A stretch of DNA of 50,661 nucleotides from Lachnospiraceae bacterium (GCA_910575035.1 CAJTDL010000032.1:1-50661), one strand, 5' to 3'. Counted from the stretch's first letter, positions 25,424 to 33,892 are shown. A program made the numbers and translations. Notes: generated by a model from the letters alone, not told the origin.

Positions 25424-25452
25424 TTGGCAGTGAGGGGATTTTTTGGTATACT
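25424..25452 (+). promoter_or_regulatory. Promoter upstream of the Gln-rich repeat protein
   Basis: TTGGCA (25424-25429), a 17-base spacer and TATACT (25447-25452). It lies 164 bases before ATG 25617; no other gene fits in between. Confidence 0.65.
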
Positions 25453-25616
25453 TTGTTTAGCATCCGGCTGGTATTGGCTGGCGAAAGGATGATATGCTGT
25501 TCTGTAGGGTTCTTGATATATGGAATGTGCAGTTATATTGGGAGGTAGTAGGGGGATGCGGGCTGTTTATGGGCGGAAAGGTATTTTTGGGGATAATGTG
25601 GGGGAAGGAGGCTTCT

Positions 25617-26306
25617 ATGGGAAAGGATACTAGGCTTGTAAATATTTATATTAAGATACATAATAAGAGGAATCTGACGATTGAGGATTTAAATTATCTT
25701 TCTAGATATGATCCGGAATGCTTTGAGAAGACCTGCAGGAATGTGGTGTATAATGTGCCTGATGCAAAGGAGGTATTGCAGCCGGGGCTTGGGCAGGAGG
25801 AGCAGGTAAGCTGGGGGAATAGGGGGATGCAGGATTTGCAGCAGATGGGGCAGGGGAGCCAGGAAAATGGAAGGATGCAGCTAGGGCAGGAAGGGGGGAA
25901 GATGCAGCAGGCGGGCCAGGGGCAGAAGGAAATGCAGGCTGGCAGGGGGAAGGAGGGGATGCAGCAGACGGGTCAGGGGCAGAAGGGAATGCAGGCTGGC
26001 AGGGGGAAGGAGGGGATGCAGCAGACGGGTCAGGAGCAGGAGGGGAGAGAGGATAACCAGGGGGAAGAAAAGAAGAAGGATTTGTTTGCGCCAGAAAAGG
26101 CGGACAAGAAACAGATTGAGGCAGCGCTCTCTAATTTAAAGCAAATGGAGCAGGAAGGGCTTCCGGTTGGGGAGATGGATGTGGATACAGTGAAGAACCT
26201 TTTGGGAAACCTGTATATGGAAATGCTGTTTCCGCATAATGGAAGGACAAGGTTTTTTAATATGGAAGATCAGGAATACCGTTCTGTGTTTAATAAAAAA
26301 GTGTAA
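25617..26306 (+). CDS. Hypothetical protein with Gln/Gly-rich 19-residue repeats
   Basis: 229 aa from ATG 25617, five bases after AAGGAGG; an upstream in-frame ATG at 25494 has no site. N-terminus (LVNIYIKIHNKRNLTIED, LSRYDPECFEKTCRNVVY) is a compact globular start; the middle is a low-complexity region with three consecutive copies of a 19-residue unit (MQQTGQGQKGMQAGRGKEG type); the C-terminus (EAALSNLKQMEQEGLP to the end) is helical. No signal peptide or membrane segment is seen. The family is not recognised; the middle part is likely to vary in length between strains. Confidence 0.6.
   Translation: MGKDTRLVNIYIKIHNKRNLTIEDLNYLSRYDPECFEKTCRNVVYNVPDAKEVLQPGLGQEEQVSWGNRGMQDLQQMGQGSQENGRMQLGQEGGKMQQAGQGQKEMQAGRGKEGMQQTGQGQKGMQAGRGKEGMQQTGQEQEGREDNQGEEKKKDLFAPEKADKKQIEAALSNLKQMEQEGLPVGEMDVDTVKNLLGNLYMEMLFPHNGRTRFFNMEDQEYRSVFNKKV
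25902..26060 (+). repeat. 57-bp coding tandem repeat
   Basis: Units start with ATGCAGCAG at 25902, 25959 and 26016, exactly 57 bases apart; the second and third are almost identical, and the third breaks off after about 36 bases. Units encode 19 residues in frame, so copy-number changes would keep the frame. Confidence 0.8.
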
Positions 26307-26344
26307 CATTACAGGAGATTCTTTTATAGAAAAGAGGTAAGAAG

Positions 26345-27124
26345 ATGGCAGTAATAGGCGCGGTTTTGGGAGATATTTCAGGTTCCTACTATGAGTTTCA
26401 CAGGCCAAAGAATTTGGATTGGAAGAAATGTGAGTTATTTACGGAAAAATGTCATTTTACAGATGACAGCGTTATGACTTTGGCGGCAAAATGGGCTGTA
26501 CAGCATGGAGTGTCTTTTGCGGAATCTTATCGGATGCTGGGGAGGAAGTATCCGCATGCTGGGTATGGCGGCATGTTTAACGCATGGCTGAAGTCGGATA
26601 ATATGGAGGAATACTATAGTTTTGGGAATGGCTCTGCCATGCGGTGCTCATATATCGGTGAGCATTTTCAAACGGAACAGGAGGTAGCGGAATGGGCAGC
26701 CAAATCGGCAGAATGCACCCATGACCACCCAGAGGGCATTAAGGGGGCAGTGGTTACGGCAATGTGTATCTATATGGCGCGGACAGGCGCCTCCAAAGAG
26801 GAGATCCTTGCATATGCCGTAAAGAATTATCCCAAGGACTCTTATGAATACAGCGCAGATTATGAGCTGAGCCAATACAGGGATAGGTATAAATGGGATG
26901 TTACGTGCCAGGGAAGCGTGCCAGTGGCGATCCGGTGCTTTTTTGAAAGTGAGGATTATGAGAGCTTTTTGAGGAATGTCTTTTCCCTGACTTGTGACAT
27001 GGATACGCTGTGTGCCATTGGCGGCGGCATTGCGGAAGAATTTTACCATGGTACGGGATTAGAAGATGATATGCTGTTGAGAAAATACCTAACCCAAGAT
27101 TTATATGAGATTGTGCAGGCTTAG
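26345..27124 (+). CDS. ADP-ribosylglycohydrolase (DraG family)
   Basis: 259 aa. The N-terminus AVIGAVLGDISGSYYEF and the motif FTDDSVMTLAAKWAV carry the acidic residues that hold the two Mg ions; HDHPEGIKGAVVTAMC and DMDTLCAIGGGIAEEFYHG complete the site ('D-x-D-T/S-x-x-x-x-G-G'). It removes ADP-ribose from proteins or small molecules. No DraT-like transferase is nearby, so this is probably a housekeeping or phage-defence-related hydrolase. AAAAGAGGTAAG lies just before the start. Confidence 0.9.
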   Translation: MAVIGAVLGDISGSYYEFHRPKNLDWKKCELFTEKCHFTDDSVMTLAAKWAVQHGVSFAESYRMLGRKYPHAGYGGMFNAWLKSDNMEEYYSFGNGSAMRCSYIGEHFQTEQEVAEWAAKSAECTHDHPEGIKGAVVTAMCIYMARTGASKEEILAYAVKNYPKDSYEYSADYELSQYRDRYKWDVTCQGSVPVAIRCFFESEDYESFLRNVFSLTCDMDTLCAIGGGIAEEFYHGTGLEDDMLLRKYLTQDLYEIVQA

Positions 27125-27171
27125 GGCATCTGGCATAATTTTTTATTATGATAAATATAATAAACATTGAT

Positions 27172-27200
27172 TTTACTTATATATCTTTTTCCGTTATACT
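27172..27200 (+). promoter_or_regulatory. Candidate purA promoter
   Basis: TTTACT (27172-27177), 17 bases, TATACT (27195-27200), the -35 box being a weak match. About 75 bases of leader follow before ATG 27275; I see no PurR box or purine riboswitch core. Confidence 0.45.
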
Positions 27201-27274
27201 AACTATGTTTGGGAAAACAAAAAAAGAGGTGCGCCTTCTGTTTCAGGCAGGGCGCATAAAGGAGGAATCTGAAA

Positions 27275-28558
27275 ATGGTGAATGCAATTGTTGGCGCAAA
27301 CTGGGGCGATGAGGGAAAAGGAAAGATTACGGATATGATGGCCAAGGAAGCGGATATTATTGTGCGTTTCCAGGGAGGGGCGAATGCAGGCCATACCATT
27401 GTAAATGGCTATGGCAAATTTGCCCTGCACACTTTGCCAAGCGGCGTATTTTACAGCCATACCACAAGTGTGATTGGGAATGGCGTGGCGTTGAATATCC
27501 CTGTCCTTTTCCAGGAGGTCCAGTCTATTGTGGACAGGGGAGTCCCAAAGCCTAAGATCCTGGTTTCTGACCGTGCGCAGATGGTGATGTCCTACCACGT
27601 TCTCTTTGACCAGTATGAGGAGGAACGCTTGGGCGGCAAGTCCTTCGGCTCCACAAAATCAGGGATTGCCCCATTTTATTCCGATAAATATGCAAAGATT
27701 GGGTTCCAGGTCAGCGAGCTGTTTGAGGCAGAAGCCCTCAAAGAGAAAGTGGAGCGCATCTGTGAGACGAAAAATGTGCTGCTGGAGCATTTATATCACA
27801 AGCCTTTGTTAAAGCCAGAGGATTTGATGGAGGAATTAAGGGAATACAAGGAAATGGTAGAGCCCTATGTGTGTGACGTGTCTGCATACTTATGGCAGGC
27901 GGTGCAGGAAGGCAAGAATATCCTGCTGGAAGGCCAGCTTGGATCGTTAAAGGATCCAGACCATGGGATTTATCCAATGGTGACGTCTTCTTCTACATTA
28001 GCAGCCTATGGCGCAATCGGCGCAGGCATTCCGCCCTATGAGATCAAAAGGATTATCACAGTCTGCAAAGCGTATTCCTCAGCGGTTGGGGCAGGGGCTT
28101 TTGTCAGCGAGATTTTTGGGGAAGAGGCAGACGAGCTGCGCAGGCGCGGCGGCGACGGCGGCGAATATGGCGCAACTACTGGGCGGCCGCGGCGTATGGG
28201 CTGGTTTGATGTGGTGGCAAGCAAATATGGGTGCCGTATTCAGGGAACCACAGATGTGGCCTTTACCGTATTGGATGTGCTGGGATACCTGGATGAGATT
28301 CCAGTATGCACAGGCTACCGTATTGACGGGGAAGTGACTACAGAATTTCCCACCACTGCAAAATTAGAGAAAGCAGAGCCTGTCCTGGAGGTGCTCCCAG
28401 GATGGAAATGCGATATCAGGGGAATCCGCCGCTATGAGGATTTGCCAGAGAATTGCAGGAAATATGTGGAATTTATAGAAGAAAAGCTTGGTTTCCCAAT
28501 TACCATGGTTTCCAATGGGCCAGGCAGGGATGATATAATTTACCGTAATGGAAAATAA
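27275..28558 (+). CDS. purA: Adenylosuccinate synthetase
   Basis: 427 aa. The GTP site GANWGDEGKGKITDMM is at the N-terminus, followed by RFQGGANAGHTIVNG. GKSFGSTKSGIAPFYSDK and EGQLGSLKDPDHGIYP match the IMP and Mg regions; GGDGGEYGATTGRPRRMGW and NGPGRDDII the C-terminal part. It makes adenylosuccinate from IMP, Asp and GTP for AMP synthesis. AAAGGAGG is 8 bases upstream of the start. purB is not in the window. Confidence 0.97.
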   Translation: MVNAIVGANWGDEGKGKITDMMAKEADIIVRFQGGANAGHTIVNGYGKFALHTLPSGVFYSHTTSVIGNGVALNIPVLFQEVQSIVDRGVPKPKILVSDRAQMVMSYHVLFDQYEEERLGGKSFGSTKSGIAPFYSDKYAKIGFQVSELFEAEALKEKVERICETKNVLLEHLYHKPLLKPEDLMEELREYKEMVEPYVCDVSAYLWQAVQEGKNILLEGQLGSLKDPDHGIYPMVTSSSTLAAYGAIGAGIPPYEIKRIITVCKAYSSAVGAGAFVSEIFGEEADELRRRGGDGGEYGATTGRPRRMGWFDVVASKYGCRIQGTTDVAFTVLDVLGYLDEIPVCTGYRIDGEVTTEFPTTAKLEKAEPVLEVLPGWKCDIRGIRRYEDLPENCRKYVEFIEEKLGFPITMVSNGPGRDDIIYRNGK

Positions 28559-28568
28559 GGGAGAGGCT

Positions 28569-29171
28569 ATGATAAAACATGTGGTATTTGATGTGGGGAA
28601 GGTATTGGTAGATTTTGACTGGCAGGGCTTTTTTGACATGCTGGGCTTTGAGCCAGAGGTTTTTGAGGCGGTGGCAAAGGCCACAGTCCATTCGGATCTG
28701 TGGAATGAATTTGACCGCAGCAAAATGACGGATGAAGAAATTTTAGAGGGGTTTGTAGAGCGGGCGCCGGATCACCGGGAGGAAGTGATGCGTTTTTGGG
28801 ATAATATCGGCAGCAGCATCCATCGGTATGATTATACGTTTTCGTGGATTCAGAGCCTTCAGGAAAAGGGCTATGGGGTATATCTGCTCTCAAATTATCC
28901 AAGGCGGATTTATTCCCAGAGTATTGAGGAGCTGGCGTTTGTGGAAATCGTAGATGGGGCGGTGTTTTCTTTTGAGGTGCAGGCTACGAAGCCAGAGCCA
29001 GAGATTTATGAGGCCTTGCTGGAAAAGTATGGGCTGGATCCTACGGAATGCGTATTTATAGACGATAACCGTGCCAATATTGTTGCGGCAAACCAGCTGG
29101 GAATGGCCACAATCCACTTCCACACCAAGTCCCAGGCACAAGAGGAGCTAAAGAGCCTAGGAGTAGAATAA
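28569..29171 (+). CDS. HAD-superfamily (IA, YihX-like) phosphatase
   Basis: 200 aa. Motif I is HVVFDVGKVLVDFDW (nucleophile Asp8), the YihX-like 'F-D-x-G-x-V-L' form; motif II is LLSNYPR, motif III the Lys in ATKPEPEIYEALL, and motif IV CVFIDDNRANI. A helical cap (about 15-80) is of the small type. Substrate is likely a small sugar phosphate or nucleotide; not determinable here. ATG 28569 is chosen because AAGGGAG is 5 bases upstream; an earlier in-frame ATG (28548) overlaps the purA end. It follows purA closely, so they may share a transcript, and a terminator follows. Confidence 0.85.
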   Translation: MIKHVVFDVGKVLVDFDWQGFFDMLGFEPEVFEAVAKATVHSDLWNEFDRSKMTDEEILEGFVERAPDHREEVMRFWDNIGSSIHRYDYTFSWIQSLQEKGYGVYLLSNYPRRIYSQSIEELAFVEIVDGAVFSFEVQATKPEPEIYEALLEKYGLDPTECVFIDDNRANIVAANQLGMATIHFHTKSQAQEELKSLGVE

Positions 29172-29190
29172 GGAAACCAAATGAATTTTT

Positions 29191-29230
29191 GCAAGCTATC
29201 CTCCTGTTATGGCAGGGGATAGCTTTTTGC
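29191..29230 (+). terminator. Terminator after the HAD gene
   Basis: AAGCTATCC (29193-29201) pairs with GGATAGCTT (29217-29225) and runs into TTTTGC. The T run is on the plus strand only; the minus-strand neighbour ends 38 bases away with no T tract in its direction. Confidence 0.75.
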
Positions 29231-29267
29231 ATGTTTGTGGCAGGTGTGGTGGCCTGCTGCCTGTTTT

Positions 29268-30425
29268 TTATTTGGGGCCGTTGCCCAACAGCACCCGCTT
29301 GCTGTAATCCAGCGCTTCCTCCAATGCCTTTTTATTGGAAAGGTAATAGACTTTTGTATCGACCCGTTCCACTTTCACTAACCTGGCGTTCAGCAGTGCG
29401 TTCATATGGTGGGAAATAGTGGCAGTCGTCAGGTTCAGGTGCTTTGCAAGCTGGCTTCCGTATGCCTTTTTGTCCCGGATATAGGAAAGGATCTCAAACT
29501 TGCTTTTGTCTGCCAGCAGTTTCAGCACCTGCATCAGATACGTTTCATAGCCGTCGTCTGTATAGGCATTGTCAGTCTGAAGGCTGAAATCTTCCCCAAA
29601 GAGGATCCCAAACCGATAGATGTCCATTTGCTTATAGCTGCCGTCATCTTCTATTTCCACAAATATAGAAGATACATTTGGCATTACAATGGACGGGTAC
29701 AGGCAAAAGCCAAGGGGATTTTCTCCCAGGTTTATTTCCAGCGTTTCATGTAAATAAGAAACAGGGCTGTATTTTTGAAAGATATCGGCCCAGTAATGGT
29801 AAAAGCGTTCTGTCAGGGAGGAGAGCCCTTCTGAGAAATGCCGTAAGCATTTCTCCGCTTTTTCCAGCAGTGGCAGGATTTTTGCCTGATGTTCCTTTTG
29901 GGCAAAGAAGATTTTCTGCAGTTTCCATTTTTCTGCATCATCAATGTCCAGTTCCATCAGGCGGGAGACGACATCAAAAGGCTCTGCCGTGGGTGCGGAT
30001 CCATCTTCAGTCAGGATATCATTGGCAATGTTCTGGAGGCATTTGCCAAATGCTTCGCAATATTCTTTTTCGGAAAGCCCGTTTAAAAATACGGCTATTT
30101 CTGAAATCTTTTGGAATTTCTGGCAGCTTGCCTCTTCCCATAAAAGAGCCGCTTTCCCAGCGCAGTTTGTATTGCCGCTGCTATAGGATGAGAAATAATA
30201 TTGGATTGCAGCCATATCTTTCGCGAAAGCCTTTTGGGCATAGGCTTCCATTTGCTTCAATAGCTCAAATACTTTCAGCCCTTCCTGAAAAGGGTTTGCA
30301 TATTTTTTCTGCAGGCTTTCCTGCAGGTCGGCATATTTTTTTCCCATAGCCAGATGCTGCAATAATGCGATGCTCTCTGTGATGTAATCAATGTTCCTGC
30401 TGATAGTATGCTTTTTCTGTCCCAT
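29268..30425 (-). CDS. Large ArsR-like transcriptional regulator
   Basis: 385 aa. The winged helix is at the C-terminus (about 300-375): MQVLKLLADKSKFEILSYIR, then SQLAKHLNLTTATISHHMN and a wing LVKVERVDTKVYYLS. The first 290 residues are helical with no recognised domain, unlike normal ArsR proteins of about 100 aa. No metal-binding Cys pair in the HTH is seen. ATG 30425 has AAGGAG 7 bases upstream; 30431 is too close. It is the second gene after an MFS exporter, and two palindromes around that operon's promoter are probably its operators. Confidence 0.75.
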   Translation of the reverse strand: MGQKKHTISRNIDYITESIALLQHLAMGKKYADLQESLQKKYANPFQEGLKVFELLKQMEAYAQKAFAKDMAAIQYYFSSYSSGNTNCAGKAALLWEEASCQKFQKISEIAVFLNGLSEKEYCEAFGKCLQNIANDILTEDGSAPTAEPFDVVSRLMELDIDDAEKWKLQKIFFAQKEHQAKILPLLEKAEKCLRHFSEGLSSLTERFYHYWADIFQKYSPVSYLHETLEINLGENPLGFCLYPSIVMPNVSSIFVEIEDDGSYKQMDIYRFGILFGEDFSLQTDNAYTDDGYETYLMQVLKLLADKSKFEILSYIRDKKAYGSQLAKHLNLTTATISHHMNALLNARLVKVERVDTKVYYLSNKKALEEALDYSKRVLLGNGPK

Positions 30426-30454
30426 ATCCATGCTCCTTACTTCTGTTCTTTGCG

Positions 30455-31714
30455 TTATTCCAATCTAACCTTCAGCAATGCCAAAGCCAAATAGATTATA
30501 ACACAAAATAAGGCTGTGAGGCGAAAAATTTCAGAAACAGGGCAAAATGTGGTGATCCAACTGACCAGAAAGGAGGCGGCAGGCATTGCCGCGCTTGCGC
30601 CTGCATTGAAAATAGAGCCGACCCGTGCCAGATATTCTGGCTTCACTGCCTTCATAAATTGTACGCTCAAAGCAGAATTTAGAATGCTGACAGAGATACC
30701 GATCACGATGGAGGCGGCAATCGCCAGCCCGTAAATGGCAGCTGTCTGGGAGAGGAACCATTCGGCTAATGTGTAGCTGTATGTGCCTGCGCCCATGAAA
30801 AGCCCGCATCCCACAAATAATGTGCGTACAGAAAGCAGGGGGCTGATAAAAGGATAGAGGAAGGATCCAATTCCCATCCCTACTGTCAATGCGATGGAAA
30901 AGATACTGAGCAGGCCTTCCCCTTGCCTTAAGACTTCCTGGATCAAGGGCATCTGCAAAGCGCTGAGGGGTACGGTGATGGCGTTGTTGAAAATGGCAAA
31001 GAGGCAGAAATTCCGAATTACCGGCTGCCCTTTTAGATAGCAAAAACCGTCTTTCAGCGTTGCCATATATCCTTTTATCTGTAGTTTCCCTTTCTGGAGG
31101 CTGTGTTCCTTTACATGTAAAAAGCTCAGGATCCATGCGGAGCCAAAGAAGGATGCTCCATCTATGGCGATGGCAGCCTCAGCCCCCCAAATGCCAATCA
31201 CGATGCCCGCAGCCCCTAACCCAATCAGTTCCACAATCCTGCTTAAAGTGGCGTTTAAGGAAGTCCCATATGCATAATATTTTTCTTCCAGAATTTTGGG
31301 GGTTATAGCCAGGGATGCTGGAAGGCGGAATGCCTCTGCCGTAGAATTAACCAGGGTAAAGCACAGGAGTATCCAGGGATTCAGCCTGCCCAAAAGATAC
31401 AGCAATGCAATGCCAACGGTGATGGTTCCCCGGATAATGTCTGTAACCACCATAAGGCGTTTTTTTTCCATGCCCTCTACAAGCGCCCCGGCAAAAGGCT
31501 GCAGGAATACGGAAGGGAGCTGGTTCACGGCAGCCACAACCGCTGCCCAGGCGGCGCTTTTGGTAATGGCATATACCAGCCAGGTAAACGCAATGACATC
31601 CATAGAGTCGCCAAAGCGGTTAATAAGGCTTGCCAATATGATTTTTAAGTATTCTCTTTGCTTGAAGATGTCTTGGTAGCCAATTTTTTCTGTTTTGTTT
31701 TCATGGATTTTCAT
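30455..31714 (-). CDS. MFS exporter
   Basis: 419 aa with about 12 membrane segments (for example AAWAAVVAAVNQLPSVF, GTITVGIALLYLLGRLN, TVGMGIGSFLYPFISPL). LVEGMEKKRLMVVTDIIRG is the loop 2-3 motif of the MFS_3/EntS-like exporters. It most likely pumps out a drug or metabolite sensed by the adjacent regulator. ATG 31714 has AAAGGAGAGGG upstream; a longer frame to 31792 would run through the operator. First gene of the operon, 24 bases before the regulator. Confidence 0.9.
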   Translation of the reverse strand: MKIHENKTEKIGYQDIFKQREYLKIILASLINRFGDSMDVIAFTWLVYAITKSAAWAAVVAAVNQLPSVFLQPFAGALVEGMEKKRLMVVTDIIRGTITVGIALLYLLGRLNPWILLCFTLVNSTAEAFRLPASLAITPKILEEKYYAYGTSLNATLSRIVELIGLGAAGIVIGIWGAEAAIAIDGASFFGSAWILSFLHVKEHSLQKGKLQIKGYMATLKDGFCYLKGQPVIRNFCLFAIFNNAITVPLSALQMPLIQEVLRQGEGLLSIFSIALTVGMGIGSFLYPFISPLLSVRTLFVGCGLFMGAGTYSYTLAEWFLSQTAAIYGLAIAASIVIGISVSILNSALSVQFMKAVKPEYLARVGSIFNAGASAAMPAASFLVSWITTFCPVSEIFRLTALFCVIIYLALALLKVRLE

Positions 31715-31751
31715 TTTATGCCCTCTCCTTTTATAGGTGTATAATATTATG

Positions 31752-31830
31752 TTAGATAATAATCTAATATAATAGGGATTGTAATACAACATAAGACAAA
31801 TGTCAATAATATAATTAGATAATAATCTAA
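31752..31830 (-). promoter_or_regulatory. Promoter bracketed by twin operators
   Basis: On the minus strand, TTGACA (31801-31806) and TACAAT (31778-31783) are 17 bases apart. TTAGATAATAATCTAA, a palindrome with 6-base arms, occurs identically at 31752-31767 (just past the -10) and 31815-31830 (just before the -35), 63 bases start to start, that is six turns. A regulator bound at both sites would clamp the promoter. Confidence 0.85.
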
Positions 31831-31863
31831 TAAAAGGCTATGTACCGTTACTGTTTATGGCTC

Positions 31864-31886
31864 AGGAATGCGCTAAACTGCGCATG
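31864..31886 (-). repeat. Inverted, diverged copy of the serS-downstream repeat
   Basis: GGAATGCGCTAAACTGCGCA, read on the minus strand, matches the first dyad of the 152-bp repeat (18823 onward); similarity continues into TTCCTGAGCCAT...GTAAC on the minus strand. It marks a repeat family spread over the genome. Confidence 0.6.
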
Positions 31887-31928
31887 GGGTGGCGGGCGTC
31901 AGGGGTGGCAAAGCGTCCGTCAGGGCGA

Positions 31929-32155
31929 AGCTGGGGCATAAGGGGCTGCCCTTGTTCCGGCGTCCAGGGATTAAGAGTTTCTAAGCAGTTCCATAAAAAC
32001 TGTTTCATGCGGACGGAACCGCCCTGGACGCGCCGTCCATGGCGCGGCCATGGCTTTTGCGGACGTCCCTGTCCGCAAATCCCTGTTATTTTGGGAACTG
32101 CCAAGAAACTCTAAACCCCTGACAAGTCACAAGGGCAGCCCCTTATGCCCCGGCT
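31929..32155 (+). repeat. Foldback element, copy A
   Basis: A 227-base near-palindrome. Outer stem 31929-31955 pairs with 32129-32155 (27 bases, one mismatch); inner stem 31974-31992 pairs with 32094-32112; GCGGAC (32009-32014) pairs with GTCCGC (32071-32076). Copy B at 32601-32835 is the same element inverted. There is no transposase. It could be a MITE-like mobile element or an RNA gene. Confidence 0.8.
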
Positions 32156-32600
32156 CCTCCCTGACTACGTTTTCAATGCCTGTAAGCTGGTAGAAAGATT
32201 TCCCGCCTAAATTGCTGGCTTTGGCATGGGGCAATGTTATTTAATTTACTTGCCCTGGCTCCAAAAAATCTGGCGGTTGGAAGCTTTAGCCTGCTGAAGA
32301 TAGCAGCAGGGCCATCTGCAATGAGAAAATGGTAACCAGCTCCTTTGCCCAGAGAGCCAATGGATTTGTGGACTTGTGTAACAAGGCTTTGGCTGCTTCT
32401 GGCATGTGTTTGCCCCTTTGCTGGTTAAAGGCAACCCCCATAGGCTTGTCAGCCAGGGCTTTTTTACAGAAATCTTACTTAGGCTCTATGCAGAACCAAA
32501 CCAGACGCTTAGTGAAACCACATTGTTTCCTGGGCAGTGCCATCAACTGGAAGCCAGGAATCAGTTTTCCATCTTACGGCCTTGCAAAACGTAGTCAGGG
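32156..32600. other. Unexplained 445-base segment between the foldback copies
   Basis: No ORF of note and no repeat of its own. Both junctions show the same edge, CTGACTACGTTTT (32161-32173) and its complement AAAACGTAGTCAG (32587-32599), so the two copies face each other across it. Confidence 0.5.
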
Positions 32601-32835
32601 GGCGGCTGGGGCTTTGGGGTTTGCCCTTGTGACTTGCGGAGGGGTTTAGAGTTTCTTGGCAGTTCCCCAAAATAGCAGGGATTTGCGGACAGGGACGTCC
32701 GCAAAAGCCATGGCCACGCCACGGATGGCGTGTCCAGGGCGGTTCCGTCCGCATGGCACAGACTCCATGGAACTGCTTAGAAACTCTTAATCCCGGAGCG
32801 CCGGAACGAGGGCAAACCCCAAAGCCCCAGCCGCC
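32601..32835 (-). repeat. Foldback element, copy B (inverted)
   Basis: Outer stem 32601-32627 pairs perfectly with 32809-32835 over 27 bases. The inner region matches the complement of copy A closely. The outer stem differs in sequence from copy A (GGCTTTGGGG versus GGCATAAGGGG) but both strands of each stem differ together, so pairing is kept. Confidence 0.8.
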
Positions 32836-32990
32836 TCCTGACGGGCGCTTATCCGCCTCCTGACGGGCGCTTATCCGCCTCCTGACGGGCGCTTATCCGC
32901 CTCCTGACGGGCGCTTATCCAGGTCCTGACGGGCGCTTATCCAGGTCCTGACGGGCGCTTATCCAGCCCCTGACGGGCGCTTATCCGCCC
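32831..32990 (+). repeat. 22-bp head-to-tail array beside foldback copy B
   Basis: CCTGACGGGCGCTTAT recurs at 32837, 32859, 32881, 32903, 32925, 32947 and 32969, every 22 bases, with small variation in the linker (CCGCCT, CCAGGT, CCAGCC). The unit matches the outer end of the foldback element (compare CCTGACGGACGCTTTGC on the complement of copy A), so it is an amplified element end. There are no unique spacers, so it is not CRISPR. Confidence 0.85.
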
Positions 32991-33118
32991 CCTATCTGTC
33001 AATCCCTTAACTTATTGCCATTGGCCATGAGTAGTAACGATGTACCATAAAATTACAATAACAAAATCAGCATCTTTGCATAAAGTAATGGCAAATGTAA
33101 AAAGGAGCTTTTTCCTAT

Positions 33119-33892
33119 ATGCATACATTTCTTCAAGTCCTGTCTGGCACAGGCTTCACTTTTTTCATGACAGCCCTTGGCGCCGCCATCGTATTTTTTT
33201 TCAAGGGCGCGATCCATGACAAGTTAAACCGTGCCTTTTTAGGCTTTGCTTCTGGCGTCATGATGGCGGCGTCTGTTTGGTCTTTGCTTATTCCTTCTAT
33301 AGACCAAAGCAGGGAACAAGGCCTGGTTCCCTGGCTTCCCCCAGCAGCCGGCTTCGCTTTGGGCGGCCTGTTCTTATATCTGGTAGATAAGGCTCTCCCC
33401 TGGTTCCATGCCGATTACCAGGGAAAAAAGGCCAGCACAAAGCTTTTGGTGCTGGCAGTGACTGTCCATAACATTCCAGAGGGGATGGCGGTAGCCCTTG
33501 CCTTTGTCCTCGCCGGCCAGCACCCTGGGGATCCCGTATATCTGGCATCTGCCCTTGGCCTTGCCCTTGGGATTGGCATTCAAAATTTCCCAGAGGGGGC
33601 GGCAATTTCCCTTCCTGTCCGCCAGTCAGGCGCAAGCGTAGGGAAATCCTTCCTGACGGGCTGCCTGTCTGGGATTGTGGAGCCTCTGGCAGGAATCCTG
33701 GTATTCCTTACGGCTTCAGCGGCCTTTTCCCTTATGCCGTGGCTCCTTGCCTTTGCAGCAGGCGCCATGCTCTATGTGGTGGCAGACGAGCTTATCCCAC
33801 AGGCGCAGCCGGATGAAAGCTCCAATGTGGGGACAGTAGGGGTCATGGCAGGATTTCTTGTGATGATGGTGCTGGATGTGGCTTTGGGATAA
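33119..33892 (+). CDS. ZIP-family metal ion transporter
   Basis: 257 aa with eight membrane segments. The metal path is in segments 4 and 5: VHNIPEGMAVALAF and QNFPEGAAISLPVR, with the usual H-N-x-P-E-G and x-N-x-P-E-G. This is the ZupT-like branch that imports zinc and other divalent metals. AAAAAGGAGC lies before ATG 33119. No Fur or Zur box was recognised upstream; the leader directly follows the 22-bp repeat array by about 130 bases. Confidence 0.92.
   Translation: MHTFLQVLSGTGFTFFMTALGAAIVFFFKGAIHDKLNRAFLGFASGVMMAASVWSLLIPSIDQSREQGLVPWLPPAAGFALGGLFLYLVDKALPWFHADYQGKKASTKLLVLAVTVHNIPEGMAVALAFVLAGQHPGDPVYLASALGLALGIGIQNFPEGAAISLPVRQSGASVGKSFLTGCLSGIVEPLAGILVFLTASAAFSLMPWLLAFAAGAMLYVVADELIPQAQPDESSNVGTVGVMAGFLVMMVLDVALG

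Noticed and set aside
31862-32104. 80-codon ORFs in the foldback region
   Set aside because: Both strands stay open because of the GC-rich palindrome; no ribosome binding site and composition is repeat-like.
32831-32990. CRISPR array
   Set aside because: Units are 22 bases head to tail with no unique spacers and no cas genes nearby; it is a tandem repeat.
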